Shown here: positions 8,365 to 17,930 of the stretch, in pieces
How positions within the stretch are numbered: the stretch's first letter is position 1
Layout of the letters: the number at the start of each line of letters is the position of its first letter
Source of the DNA: Clostridium rhizosphaerae
Lineage (GTDB): Bacteria > Bacillota > Clostridia > Clostridiales > Clostridiaceae
Length of the DNA stretch: 64,000 nucleotides
NCBI RefSeq assembly: GCF_016765585.1
Contig: NZ_JAESWC010000023.1
Location: forward strand, 16,593 to 80,592
Direction of reading: 5' to 3'
Notes under the pieces: generated by a model
Told to the model about the DNA's origin: nothing
What the model saw: the letters and a program-made list of their open reading frames with translations, nothing else
Database searches by the model: none
Made by a program: the position numbers and the translations under genes

Positions 8365-8991
8365 TTAATCAAATAAAATTTCTTTCAACTCTTCTAGTGA
8401 ATATATTATAAAGTCTGGTTTCTCACTATAGTTTACATTATTAGTGTCATACAAACAGGAGCTTATGTTTGAATTTTTTGCCCCCATAATTTCAAGTTCT
8501 CTGTCTCCTACTACTAGTGCCCTGCTTTTATCTATTTCGTATTTATCAATCAAATAATTAAACGCCTCTGGATGCGGTTTTCTCTTAAATCCGCTATGCT
8601 TATTAACTACCTCAGTAAAACACTTCTCCATATTATATGCTTTCAAGTATTTATAAGTGCTGTTACCTCTATGAGTTAATATAAAATTTTTTCCGCCATT
8701 TTTAGCTATTTCCTCACAAATTTCCTTTGCATACTTAAAAGGAACAATTTTATCAATAGGCGCTTCTTTCTCATAAGCTTTAAACCTGCTAATAAAGCTT
8801 TCACTGATGCTATAGTTCTCACTGAAATAATTGATTGCATCAGATACAGAAATTTTTATATACTTATGTATATTATCATCCTCAGTTTCTATTCCATCGT
8901 CTTTTAAAGCCATCTTAAAGGCATATATAATAGACGGATATGTATCAAATAAAGTGCCGTCGAAATCCCATATAATATCTGTATAGTTCAT
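8365..8991 (-). CDS. HAD-superfamily phosphatase (phosphoglycolate phosphatase-like)
   Basis: A 208-aa HAD hydrolase. Motif I is WDFDGTLFDTYPS (nucleophile Asp near residue 9, DxD), motif II is ILTHRGNS, and motif III/IV is VVGDRELEIMGAKNS. The helical C1 cap lies between motifs I and II. Typical substrates are phosphoglycolate or small sugar phosphates. It lies directly upstream of the deacetylase gene and is probably co-transcribed with it. Confidence 0.9.
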   Translation of the reverse strand: MNYTDIIWDFDGTLFDTYPSIIYAFKMALKDDGIETEDDNIHKYIKISVSDAINYFSENYSISESFISRFKAYEKEAPIDKIVPFKYAKEICEEIAKNGGKNFILTHRGNSTYKYLKAYNMEKCFTEVVNKHSGFKRKPHPEAFNYLIDKYEIDKSRALVVGDRELEIMGAKNSNISSCLYDTNNVNYSEKPDFIIYSLEELKEILFD

Positions 8992-9153
8992 AGCTCTCCC
9001 CCCAATATTTGCAATTATTTAACATATAAAATCTCTCTATATAAACATACAACAGACCATAATACTTGTCTATAAAAGCAATAAAATAATTTACATTACG
9101 ACATTAATATTTTATTATTAAAGTATAACCATTGTCGAATGGGAGGAGAAAGC

Positions 9154-9552
9154 ATGGAAAATTGTTTGAGTACCACAGGCATTTACTATAAGGATATAAA
9201 GGAATACAAAACGGATATCAACGCTGTCATAGAAAGTATGATTGCAAATAAAGAACGTTTAGTATTTTCAGTCGTAGCAGAAAAAGCATCAATTACTCCT
9301 TTCGTAATAAGACAGTACCCTGATCTTAGAAACTATATACTCCAAACAATGGTAAACTATAAAGAGATACAAGTTTTAAAGGAAAAGATAGAAAAAGCTG
9401 CTGCAAGTTTAGCTAAGTCAAATAAAAATCTCACATTTTTAGCTATAATAAACAAATGCAAATTTGACTCTAATATGGTTTATCAAAACCAGTACATAAA
9501 AGAAAAAATAAGAAGCATAATAGCTGAACAAAACCAAAGGAGCAGTCTTTAA
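9154..9552 (+). CDS. DUF6262-like helix-turn-helix small protein
   Basis: A 132-aa basic protein. The segment VFSVVAEKASITPFVIRQYP followed by coiled helices resembles DUF6262 / transposon TnpC-like proteins, which pair an HTH with a coiled coil. The open frame extends to 9139, but GGGAGGAG there is the ribosome binding site of the ATG at 9154. No transposase neighbours it, so a stand-alone DNA-binding role is more likely than transposition. The family assignment is tentative. Confidence 0.6.
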   Translation: MENCLSTTGIYYKDIKEYKTDINAVIESMIANKERLVFSVVAEKASITPFVIRQYPDLRNYILQTMVNYKEIQVLKEKIEKAAASLAKSNKNLTFLAIINKCKFDSNMVYQNQYIKEKIRSIIAEQNQRSSL

Positions 9553-9563
9553 AAAACTGCTCC
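9539..9563. terminator. Terminator between convergent genes
   Basis: An 8-bp stem GGAGCAGT / ACTGCTCC overlaps the end of the 132-aa gene. It is followed by TTTTTAT on the plus strand. Confidence 0.8.
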
Positions 9564-9579
9564 TTTTTATGTTACATAT

Positions 9580-11127
9580 TTAATTTTCTATAAACTCCCG
9601 TTTGCCTTTTCTCTTATTGCTCATTTCCGAAAATAAAATTAATATTTTTCTGACACCAGTAATTAAAAGTACAATAAATATTAGGTCAGCTTCAATTGCC
9701 AAATCAGGAGCAGTATTATACAAAGCCTTTGTCATAGTTTCATAACTTAGTGCAGCTATCGGCATCAGTATATTAATTAAAAGCCCCCATATCAAATATA
9801 AGACCTTTGATTTCCCTCCGCCTCTAAATTTTTTTCTCCAATGGGTCAGTCTGAAAAATAAAATAACTGCACCTAGTAAAATACCTAATAAAATTATATT
9901 TATAACAACCTGTACCTTTACTATGTTTACACTATTAATTTCAGTGGGGTTGTGTCCCTTCATAATATTTTTCATGGCTCCATCAAAATAGATACTCGGA
10001 AGTTCTACATTATACTTATTAATAATATTTTTGAGTCCAATAGTTTCTAATACTGAATATAGCATATGATTAGAGTTATACACTAAAAATCCAGCCTTCT
10101 TATCAATGGGGTTTATTACCATAAAGGCGTGATAATTTTCATGGTCACCACCATGATAAAACATACCGCTCTCAATAAACATTCCCAAACCAAATTGAAA
10201 ACTTGGATCAGTTACAACTGGCCATGTCATTTTTTTAAAGCTTTCAGCTGATAAAATAGTTTTATTGTTATAGCTTCCTTCATTTAAAAGCATAGACATA
10301 TAATGCGCCATATCATTTGCACTTGAATATATCCATCCTACTGAAACACAGTTTTCCTGATAAGGACGATAAATGCTATAGGTTCTACCAAAGAAAGGTT
10401 CAACCCCTTCTGATACATTTTCCTTAGGCAGTTCCTTTTCTGATAAGTAAGTATTTTTCATGTCGAGAGGCTCTAGTATGTTTTTTCTTAAATACTCTTT
10501 ATAAGACTGCCCAGTAACCTCTTCAATAGCTGCACCTAGTATAAGAAAGCCTAAATTGGAATATTCCCACTTCTCTCCTGCTGACCTAATTGTTTTTAAA
10601 TCCTTAATTTTCAAAATACGCTCTTTTATGCTTATATTTCCTTCATTAGAAAATAAAACATCCTGATATGCACCTAGCTTAAGACCACTTGTATGAGTTA
10701 AAAGGTGTTTAACCGTAATCTTAGGTGCCCCTTGAGGAACACTTATTTTAAGCCATGGCACATAATTTTCTATTGGTGTATCAAGATCAATCTTCCCTTT
10801 TTCAGCAAGCTTCATAATTGAAATTGCTGTGAAGGTCTTACTTATAGATCCAATTTTAAACAAAGTATCTGGATTAACTTCTTTTCCGCTATTATCATAA
10901 GTTCCAAAACCCTTTGAATATACTTCGTTATTGCTTATAATGCTTACAGCTGCACCTGGTATATTAGATTTCTTCATTTCATCTTGTATAAATTGTTCAA
11001 GCTTTGAGTAATCCTCTTTACTTCCTGCAGCAGTATCCCTAGCATATACAATATTAGATATTGAAAAAACAAACCCAACAATCAAAGTTAATACTTTTAT
11101 TAGTTTACTTTTTTTCAATCCATCCAC
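9580..11127 (-). CDS. Serine beta-lactamase-like hydrolase with C-terminal membrane domain
   Basis: A 515-aa class C beta-lactamase / PBP4*-type protein. It has an N-terminal signal anchor (VLTLIVGFVFSISNIVYA), the nucleophile motif SISK (SxxK), a YSN second motif and a Y/FHGG third motif (MFYHGGDHEN). Three predicted membrane helices follow at about residues 405-500. Such proteins are usually D-amino-acid peptidases or esterases. The frame begins with GTG at 11127, overlapping the phosphatase gene by 23 bp; a TTG at 11118 is an alternative. Likely translationally coupled. Confidence 0.88.
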   Translation of the reverse strand: MDGLKKSKLIKVLTLIVGFVFSISNIVYARDTAAGSKEDYSKLEQFIQDEMKKSNIPGAAVSIISNNEVYSKGFGTYDNSGKEVNPDTLFKIGSISKTFTAISIMKLAEKGKIDLDTPIENYVPWLKISVPQGAPKITVKHLLTHTSGLKLGAYQDVLFSNEGNISIKERILKIKDLKTIRSAGEKWEYSNLGFLILGAAIEEVTGQSYKEYLRKNILEPLDMKNTYLSEKELPKENVSEGVEPFFGRTYSIYRPYQENCVSVGWIYSSANDMAHYMSMLLNEGSYNNKTILSAESFKKMTWPVVTDPSFQFGLGMFIESGMFYHGGDHENYHAFMVINPIDKKAGFLVYNSNHMLYSVLETIGLKNIINKYNVELPSIYFDGAMKNIMKGHNPTEINSVNIVKVQVVINIILLGILLGAVILFFRLTHWRKKFRGGGKSKVLYLIWGLLINILMPIAALSYETMTKALYNTAPDLAIEADLIFIVLLITGVRKILILFSEMSNKRKGKREFIEN

Positions 11128-11668
11128 CCCATTTAAAACTCTTACTAAAATCTACTTCTAAAATTCCGCAATAAGGTATATCATCTTGGTACATAAACTG
11201 TCTCATTACAACACCATGAGTTACAACAATTATTTTGTCATAGCACAAATATTTTTCTAACCCTTTAAAAGCCCTGGCAGCTACTGCGCTCAGCTTTTCC
11301 CAATTCCTTTTATCGCTTTCTGCATATTCTCCTTTACACAAAGTACATTCCTTGCCGGCAGCTTTAACCACATCATCAGATATGTAGCTAAAGCTTAAAT
11401 CAGGCAGCCACTCATGAATATCAACTTCAATCTCTATATCAAGATTTCTTTCCTTGGAAATAATTGCTGCTGTTTGAAGTGCCCTTGTATAAGGCGATGA
11501 TACAATAAGCTTTGCCCCATTAAGTCGCTCATCCTTTGCTGCATTCCTTGCCAGCTCTTTACCCTTTTCAGTAAGCTGAGCCAAATCTAATCCATGGCCC
11601 TTAAATTTCCTTTCGGTCACAAAACTATAATCTGGTTCCCCATGTCGTATAAGAATAAGCTTTGTCAT
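11105..11668 (-). CDS. Histidine phosphatase family protein (phosphoglycerate-mutase fold)
   Basis: A 187-aa protein starting TKLILIRHGEPDY, with the catalytic RHG near its N-terminus. It has the second-arginine motif SSPYTRALQTAAI and the second catalytic histidine in VVTHGVVMRQF. These enzymes dephosphorylate small metabolites. AAGGGGG upstream fixes the start at 11668 rather than 11701. It overlaps the serine hydrolase gene downstream. Confidence 0.9.
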   Translation of the reverse strand: MTKLILIRHGEPDYSFVTERKFKGHGLDLAQLTEKGKELARNAAKDERLNGAKLIVSSPYTRALQTAAIISKERNLDIEIEVDIHEWLPDLSFSYISDDVVKAAGKECTLCKGEYAESDKRNWEKLSAVAARAFKGLEKYLCYDKIIVVTHGVVMRQFMYQDDIPYCGILEVDFSKSFKWGGWIEKK

Positions 11669-11740
11669 AATATTAACCCCCTTGTAATTTCTATTTATCA
11701 TATAAAGTTTATTAAACCTTATACCCCTTAAATAATTTGA

Positions 11741-11759
11741 GGCTGCATACTCAGCAGCC
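11741..11759 (-). terminator. Possible terminator after MFS gene
   Basis: A GGCTGC / GCAGCC stem with a 7-nt loop lies 14 bp past the MFS stop. The following minus-strand tract is T-rich but interrupted. Confidence 0.5.
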
Positions 11760-11772
11760 CCTAAAGAAGATA

Positions 11773-12966
11773 TTATTCAAATTCTATATCTTTATTTTGT
11801 TTTATAGTAAAATATATAAAATAAGCAATTAGACTAAAAGCTAAAAATCTAAAACCAATAAATATAGAATAATTCGTTGCGAAATATCCAAAAAATAATC
11901 CGCATATTATAGTAAATACTCTCAAGGCAAGGGACTGGAATGATTCTACAGTAGCTCTTATTTTTGATTCAGTTCTATGGTGAAGATAACCTAATACTAA
12001 AGGTTCAACAACACCATAAGCTGCAAACGAAATTATGAGCGGTATAATCCCTAAAGATGTTTTTAAGACACTTGCTCCAAATATTGATGATAAAAGAACT
12101 ATTATTACAGTGGAAAAAATTGTTTTGTTTGAAAACTTATTTTTAAGCTTATAAGCATATATACCAGATAAGCTTGAAGAAATCATTCTTGAAGCACTTA
12201 TAACTCCAAAGAGAATAACGGGAACATTTATGGCCTGAAGATAAGTTTGCCAGAATTCATCAATATAGGTGAAAACTGCCCCTGTAACTATACCAAAAAA
12301 TAATATGAATTTAATGGCTGATTTATCTTTTAGAAAATTAAAAGCAGCTGCCATATGTCTAAAATAACTTATAACCTCTTCCTTTTCATAAGCTGCTTTT
12401 GGCTCTTTAAAAAAACAGGCTATAATAACCGAAATCATAACACTTATCAAAGACATCCAATAAGTAGTTATATAACTGCTTTTAGCTGCAACAAAACTGC
12501 CTAAAAGCGCTGCAAGCATAGCAGCAAAATAATCATAAAAACCTATTCTGCCTAAAACTCTCTCGAAGCATTCCGTATCTCTATTCATCTTAAGTGATTC
12601 AAACACCAATGCATTGCTTGTTCCACTGCATAAGGATTTACCTATACCTGCCATAGTTACAGCTAAAGCAAAATGCCAAAAGCTATGAGCGTATATCAAA
12701 ATTATAAATTCCAGCAAAGAAAAAACTGCATGGAATACCATTAATATTTTTTTGCTCCATTTATCAGCTAAAGAGCCTGTAGGAACTTCCAGCAATATAA
12801 CAACAGCTGCATAAATAATTTCTATATATACAACCTGCTGACTTGTTATTCCTCTCGAAGCCCAATAAAGCCTTTCTATAACATAAGCAAAAATCAAGCT
12901 GTGAAAAAATGAATATGCATACATCAAATAAATGTTAAGTTTATATCTAAATAAATTATTATCCAT
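11773..12966 (-). CDS. MFS transporter, 397 aa
   Basis: About twelve hydrophobic segments. The loop-2 motif is diverged in EVPTGSLADKWSKKILM (about 59-75). The EVPTG-ADKWSKK pattern is typical of small-molecule efflux permeases of the DHA1 type. The substrate is not evident. It is not adjacent to a regulator, but a nucleotidyltransferase with aminoglycoside-resistance resemblance lies just upstream. Confidence 0.9.
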   Translation of the reverse strand: MDNNLFRYKLNIYLMYAYSFFHSLIFAYVIERLYWASRGITSQQVVYIEIIYAAVVILLEVPTGSLADKWSKKILMVFHAVFSLLEFIILIYAHSFWHFALAVTMAGIGKSLCSGTSNALVFESLKMNRDTECFERVLGRIGFYDYFAAMLAALLGSFVAAKSSYITTYWMSLISVMISVIIACFFKEPKAAYEKEEVISYFRHMAAAFNFLKDKSAIKFILFFGIVTGAVFTYIDEFWQTYLQAINVPVILFGVISASRMISSSLSGIYAYKLKNKFSNKTIFSTVIIVLLSSIFGASVLKTSLGIIPLIISFAAYGVVEPLVLGYLHHRTESKIRATVESFQSLALRVFTIICGLFFGYFATNYSIFIGFRFLAFSLIAYFIYFTIKQNKDIEFE

Positions 12967-13099
12967 TATCTCTCCTCCTTATTATTAAAACATAACCTAA
13001 ATAATAAGGCGGCGGACGAGGATAATTTATTATATAAGCCTTTAATAGGTCTTAATTAGGCGGCATAAAACAATCCCTCCTTTGTTTTGAGTATTAATC

Positions 13100-13882
13100 T
13101 CATACTTTTAAATTATAAATCCCTTCAATTTCTTTTATTAATTCATTACAAGTCTTTTTAGCCTTCTCTGTCTTAATGCGAATATCTTCTAAGCTTGAAA
13201 TTTGATAGTAATACTCAAGCAATTTAACTTCCTCTTTAGGTATATGATTGGATATATGTATAAAATGCAGATAATGATACTTAGGTGTATATTTAACTCT
13301 CATAAGCTGTACCAAAGGATCAGCAGCATATTTTAAATAATAAATGAAAGCCTCCGGGTAGTTGTTTCTCTCAACATATTTAATTACTCTAGAATGCTGA
13401 TTATACTTGGCCTTTACTTCACTAATAATATTTTCAATTAAACTTATGTACACTTTTTCTTCATCTTTTAATATTGTTATTACATTTGACTTATCAAATA
13501 TTACCTTAGGAAATTCAAGTATATCTCCTTCTATAAACCTTACCTCATCTTTATCTCTGCTGTGACTTTGTATACAAAAATCAATTATTAAATATTGGCT
13601 TGTTCCCTCTATATGATAATAGTTTTGATGAATTTTAGGATGCGCATGATTTATGCTGTATTTAAAATCTAATTTTCCAAGCCTTGATAGTTCCTCTTCA
13701 GCTAGAGCAAATGCTCTGTCCTCATATCCATCTTCTACATCAAGCCAAATATCTATATCTGAATACTCATCTACTGCATTTAGTGAATCTGCTCCCTCAA
13801 GCCAGTAGGCATGAACCTCATCCATTGAAATGAATTTATCTTTAATAGCATTAATTATTGTGTTTCTATCTATGGAGTTCAT
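13100..13882 (-). CDS. Nucleotidyltransferase-domain protein (aminoglycoside adenylyltransferase-like)
   Basis: A 260-aa protein with a Pol-beta-type nucleotidyltransferase site: EGADSLNAVDEYSDIDIW, the GxDS...DxD metal-binding pattern near residues 29-46. A helical C-terminal half follows. It resembles ANT-type resistance enzymes and related cytoplasmic nucleotidyltransferases. An actual resistance role is not shown. It lies 11 bp downstream of the TfoX-like gene, so the two are probably one operon. Confidence 0.8.
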   Translation of the reverse strand: MNSIDRNTIINAIKDKFISMDEVHAYWLEGADSLNAVDEYSDIDIWLDVEDGYEDRAFALAEEELSRLGKLDFKYSINHAHPKIHQNYYHIEGTSQYLIIDFCIQSHSRDKDEVRFIEGDILEFPKVIFDKSNVITILKDEEKVYISLIENIISEVKAKYNQHSRVIKYVERNNYPEAFIYYLKYAADPLVQLMRVKYTPKYHYLHFIHISNHIPKEEVKLLEYYYQISSLEDIRIKTEKAKKTCNELIKEIEGIYNLKV

Positions 13883-13893
13883 ATATTTTCTCC

Positions 13894-14148
13894 TTACTTA
13901 AATGTTTTAAAAAACTTTTTCAGATCCTCTTTAGTAATATCATTTAAGTTATGCCATCTCACTCCTTGTACTGCTCCTTCTAAGGCACATAACATACTGC
14001 AGCATGCTGTATTGTCAATCACCTTAATTCTAGTAAATGCTTCCTTACTACCTAAGTTTATCAATTCTTCCGGGGTGTTGATATCTACATCTTTTAATTT
14101 TTTCTCTAATACTGAACCTATATTAGGCATTTTAGTTAGTTCTTCCAA
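13894..14148 (-). CDS. TfoX C-terminal domain protein
   Basis: An 84-aa helix-hairpin-helix protein of the TfoX_C type: LTKMPNIGSVLEKKLKDVDI, then a helix with EELINLGSKEAFTRI and the CALEGAVQGVRW segment. In Proteobacteria this domain is the C-terminus of the Sxy/TfoX competence regulator. In Firmicutes the stand-alone form has no established role. It precedes the nucleotidyltransferase gene in the same direction. Confidence 0.88.
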   Translation of the reverse strand: MEELTKMPNIGSVLEKKLKDVDINTPEELINLGSKEAFTRIKVIDNTACCSMLCALEGAVQGVRWHNLNDITKEDLKKFFKTFK

Positions 14149-14335
14149 TTAAATCATCTCCTGATTATTTTTATCCTATCAAGTACTTCAAAATAATATT
14201 TCTTCAACAACCTTATAACCTTTAATTATATTATAAGTTATAATTTGGTATACATATATATAAATATTTTATTTTCCAAACTTTAAGACTTTTAATGCTC
14301 ACTACCATAGTTACTAATCCTGAACATGAATTTAA

Positions 14336-14358
14336 AGGCAGTTTGCTTAAAACTGCCT
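14336..14358 (-). terminator. Terminator after AraC-family gene
   Basis: A 9-bp perfect stem AGGCAGTTT / AAACTGCCT with a 5-nt loop, starting 8 bp past the stop at 14366. Confidence 0.75.
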
Positions 14359-14365
14359 CTATTTC

Positions 14366-15259
14366 TTATATAGTAACAGGAATCCATATCTCGCAGACAT
14401 AATCGTCACAGCTTGTATCTCCCGGAGGATATACCTCTATTTCATAATCGGCTGCTCTTTTATACCCACATGTAGTAAACCACTCAGTTGTTATTCTTGT
14501 CCACATCTCATCAATAGGATGCTCCTTGCCTGACAAATTTCCTCTTGCCGTAAAAACTGCCCACTTGTTAGCTGGAATAGTATATACGTCTAAATCGGTT
14601 AAAATATTATCATCAGCCTCAGCACCGATTGCAAGTAATGTTTCTCCATTTTCAAGCGTTTTTGTAAAGCCCATTTGCCACATAGGAGCACGATATAACT
14701 TATATTGGTCTCTAATTTTTTCATTCATGCCGTGATTTAAAAATTCATCCCAAATATTCCAAACCTCTCCTGCTACCTCTCTCCAATCATTTGCAACAAT
14801 GTTTGCAGATTGCCTTTGTATTTTCCTAACCATTCCTGTCAGCTTAATTTCTTGTTTTTCTTCGATACGATATTCCATCTCTACATCTCCTTTAATTGAA
14901 ATATGAAAAGTGATGCGAGGATATGCTTTAAGCTTTACACCTAAATTTCGAGCCATCTTTGGAGTAACACCATGCATTTCATAAAAAGCACGAGTGAAAG
15001 CATCGGGGGAATTATACCCGTACTTTAGAGCAACATCTATTACTTTCATACTGCTCTTTTGCAAATCCAATGCAGAAAGTGTCAATCTTCTACGTCGAAT
15101 ATACTCAGACAAGGATATACCTATAATATAGGAAAAAACTCTCCCAAACTGATGCATTGAGCAGCATGCAATTTTTGCTACTTCATCATACATAATATCC
15201 TCATCCAAATGATCTTCAATATAATCTATGGTAGCCGTCATTCTCTCAATCCATTCCAT
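14366..15259 (-). CDS. AraC-family regulator with GyrI-like effector domain
   Basis: A 297-aa SoxS/Rob-like regulator. The N-terminal two-HTH AraC domain (about 1-105) includes CCSMHQFGRVFSYIIG and the signature VIDVALKYGYNSPDAFTRAF. The C-terminal GyrI/effector-binding domain (about 130-297) ends EVYPPGDTSCDDYVCEIWIP. Such proteins sense small lipophilic compounds and activate efflux or resistance genes. GAAAGG upstream favours the ATG at 15259 over the longer frame at 15316. Confidence 0.92.
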   Translation of the reverse strand: MEWIERMTATIDYIEDHLDEDIMYDEVAKIACCSMHQFGRVFSYIIGISLSEYIRRRRLTLSALDLQKSSMKVIDVALKYGYNSPDAFTRAFYEMHGVTPKMARNLGVKLKAYPRITFHISIKGDVEMEYRIEEKQEIKLTGMVRKIQRQSANIVANDWREVAGEVWNIWDEFLNHGMNEKIRDQYKLYRAPMWQMGFTKTLENGETLLAIGAEADDNILTDLDVYTIPANKWAVFTARGNLSGKEHPIDEMWTRITTEWFTTCGYKRAADYEIEVYPPGDTSCDDYVCEIWIPVTI

Positions 15260-15442
15260 CTTGCACCAACCTTTCGTATTTAATCTTAACAAAGGTGACT
15301 TTAATGTTCCCTGCATTTTAGGTACAAATATGCAGGTGTATATAGATAGGTTGATTTACTTTATATATCTTAAGAAGTCCAAACCTAATAACTTCTCTTA
15401 GTTCTTCTGCTGCAATCCCTTGACCCCAGTTTATAAAATTTA

Positions 15443-16201
15443 TTATGTACCAAAATAATTATGAGCTGTTAGAACAGTCGTAATTATATCCATTGACCAT
15501 TTTCTATATTTTTCAATATAGCCCTTTTTATCAAATTCCTCTACAAACTTTAGCCTGTCGTATTCAACACAGCGTCTTGAAGTTGAAATTTTATTATTAG
15601 TTATATTCAATATAGTATACTGGGCTCTAGGATCTCCATTGAATGGCATTCCTACGGAACCAGGACAAATGAACCTTTTTCCATTCACTTCTTCATCCAT
15701 AAACAAATGATAATGTCCAAAAATACAAATATCACTTTCCATAGCCTCTGCTATCCTAACAAGTTCATCTCTATTAGGTTCATTATTTTCTCTTCTTAAG
15801 CTGTCAGCATTTATGAAAACATCACCATCTGATGGGTTATGACATAAACTCATAACAACTCCATCCTTTTCGATTAATAAGGCATTAGGAAGTGATTTTA
15901 AAAATTTTATTCTTTCTTCTCCTAACTCATTATATATTTCTTTATTTACTGGATAAAGCCAGTCAGCATTTTTCTCTATTGGAGTTATTAATTCGTCAAT
16001 ATTTCCTGATATAATTAGATTATCTTTGTTTTCTCTCTTGCACTTAATTAATAAGTCTACTGTTTTATTTGATCCATAGCCCCCAAATACATAATCACCT
16101 AGGAAAAAAATCATATCTGCTTTTTCGTTATTTATATTCCTTAATACAGCTTCAAAAGCAGTACTATTGCTATGTATATCAGAAACCAGTGCAATTTTCA
16201 T
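15443..16201 (-). CDS. Calcineurin-like metallophosphoesterase (YfcE/MJ0936-like)
   Basis: A 252-aa metal-dependent phosphoesterase. All dinuclear metal motifs are present: SDIHSNSTAF (DxH), FLGDYVFGG (GD), ISGNIDE (GN[HD]), CHNPSDG and FGHYHLFMD (GHxH). Homologues hydrolyse phosphodiesters or nucleotides in the cytoplasm. It appears monocistronic. Confidence 0.9.
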   Translation of the reverse strand: MKIALVSDIHSNSTAFEAVLRNINNEKADMIFFLGDYVFGGYGSNKTVDLLIKCKRENKDNLIISGNIDELITPIEKNADWLYPVNKEIYNELGEERIKFLKSLPNALLIEKDGVVMSLCHNPSDGDVFINADSLRRENNEPNRDELVRIAEAMESDICIFGHYHLFMDEEVNGKRFICPGSVGMPFNGDPRAQYTILNITNNKISTSRRCVEYDRLKFVEEFDKKGYIEKYRKWSMDIITTVLTAHNYFGT

Positions 16202-16312
16202 ATAATACCTCTCTAATAAAATTTAATATACTACTAAAATCATCAGTTAATATATTCTTCTTAATATGTAAAATTCCTTCATTATACTACATAAACTTCC
16301 ATACATAAAAAT

Positions 16313-16342
16313 AAGAACCCTTTTTGAAATTTATAAGAGTTC
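16313..16342 (-). terminator. Terminator after the SPL-type radical SAM gene
   Basis: An imperfect stem AAGAAC.../...GTTCTT lies 30 bp past the stop at 16373. On the minus strand it is followed by TTATTTTTAT. Confidence 0.6.
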
Positions 16343-16372
16343 TTAAATGCTATATATTAATTTTTTATAATA

Positions 16373-17251
16373 CTAAATTAATCCAGGTATTACTATTTGT
16401 TCATATGTATTTTTTTCTTCAAACTTATGAAGATAATCAAAGCACTCTCCGATATCGTATACTATACCATTTGATTTGCACGTACTTTCAAATATTCTCA
16501 TTAGCTTTGCATTATTAGGACTTGGTAGCTGATATGCAAAGTTATATTTTTTAATATATCTATCCTTCATTCCCGGGAAATACCGATCCAGCTTTTCATA
16601 AAAATACTCTCTATTTCCTTCCCGCAAGGTTAATCCCATACCAAAACAAATAATTCCATGCACTTTTGCCTCAATACAATAATCTAAAATCCCCATAATA
16701 TTTTCCTCAGTATCATTAATAAAAGGTAAAATAGGACAAAGCCAAACTACAGTAGGGATTCCATTATCACGCATTATCTTTAAAACTTCAAATCGTTCCT
16801 TTGTAGTACTTACATTTGGCTCTATAATTTTGCACAAAGCTTCATCATAAGTAGTTAAAGTCATTTGTACCACACACTTTGTTTTTTCATTGATTTTTTT
16901 AAGCAAATCTAAATCTCGCAAAATTCTTGCAGACTTAGTTTGTATTGCAAGCCCGAAGCCATAGGAATGGATAAGTTCAATACATTTTCTTGTATTTCCA
17001 AGCCTTTCTTCTAAATGGATATAAGGATCGCTCATGGCACCAGTTCCTATCATGCATTTCTTTCTTTTTCTCCTAAGAGTCTCTTCTAAAAGCTCAGGAG
17101 CATTTACTTTTATCTCTATATCTTCAAAGTCATGCTGCATCTGATAGCATCTGCTTCGTGAATCGCAATAAATACAGCCATGAGTACAACCTCTATATAT
17201 ATTCATGCCATTCTGAGCTGACAAGATGCCTTTTACTTTTGTTTCATGCAT
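16373..17251 (-). CDS. SPL-family radical SAM protein
   Basis: A 292-aa radical SAM enzyme with the cluster motif RGCTHGCIYCDSRSRCYQ (CxxxCxxC) near residues 21-36. It shows the SPL-like feature GTGAMSDPYIHLE. It belongs to the Rv2578c/SPL-like group related to spore photoproduct lyase, but it is shorter than true SplB and lacks its C-terminal Cys context, so the substrate is unknown. An HD-domain gene lies 31 bp upstream in the same direction. Confidence 0.88.
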   Translation of the reverse strand: MHETKVKGILSAQNGMNIYRGCTHGCIYCDSRSRCYQMQHDFEDIEIKVNAPELLEETLRRKRKKCMIGTGAMSDPYIHLEERLGNTRKCIELIHSYGFGLAIQTKSARILRDLDLLKKINEKTKCVVQMTLTTYDEALCKIIEPNVSTTKERFEVLKIMRDNGIPTVVWLCPILPFINDTEENIMGILDYCIEAKVHGIICFGMGLTLREGNREYFYEKLDRYFPGMKDRYIKKYNFAYQLPSPNNAKLMRIFESTCKSNGIVYDIGECFDYLHKFEEKNTYEQIVIPGLI

Positions 17252-17282
17252 AATCTTCTCCTCTTTACTCTATATAAGTCTT

Positions 17283-17891
17283 CTAATTAACTGTAATATC
17301 ATCTTCCAGCTGTCTTGTAAATTCTTCAACAATTTTTTGTTTCTCGTTCCAATAATATTGTGCTTTTTCCGTTACCATTGGATTAATTAAACGTTTATTA
17401 CTCCCCATAATGATGTGCTTATAAACATCCAGATAGCTCTGTGCACCGCTAATTCCTTTATCTAAGGAATACCATACTATTCTCAGTGCTCCTTCCTCAT
17501 CAAGCAAATCAGCCTCCATAAGGATTATCAATTCTATAGGAGTGTCCTTTTCCTTCAATAATTCCTTTGAAGAATGAAGGGATATTAAACCTTTTACCCT
17601 TTCAATGAATGTTAAATCTAAATTCATTTTTAGACCATATTCATAAAATATTTTAGCACTTCTCTCAGCATGAAATTCTTTACCCTCAGAACAGCCTATA
17701 TCATGAAAAATCACTGCTGTAAATAAAATATCTGTATCTACATCTTTTCTTTCTCTTACTAATCTTTTAGCCCATCCAAGTACACGCAAGGTATGCTGAT
17801 ATTTAGACCTGAACGCCATTAAGGGATTAGGCGGTACATCTCCATGTAAAGCAAAATACTCTTTTACATAATTTAAATGTTCTTCATACAT
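17283..17891 (-). CDS. HD-domain phosphohydrolase
   Basis: A 202-aa protein with the HD metal site: HTLRVLGWAKRL, then IFHDIGCSEGKEFH (HD) and EADLLDEEGALRI (distal Asp). It resembles small HD hydrolases acting on nucleotides. It is immediately upstream of the radical SAM gene and they are probably co-transcribed. Confidence 0.88.
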   Translation of the reverse strand: MYEEHLNYVKEYFALHGDVPPNPLMAFRSKYQHTLRVLGWAKRLVRERKDVDTDILFTAVIFHDIGCSEGKEFHAERSAKIFYEYGLKMNLDLTFIERVKGLISLHSSKELLKEKDTPIELIILMEADLLDEEGALRIVWYSLDKGISGAQSYLDVYKHIIMGSNKRLINPMVTEKAQYYWNEKQKIVEEFTRQLEDDITVN

Positions 17892-17930
17892 TTATTATAT
17901 CTCCTTAAGTCTATAACCAATTTAAAGCTC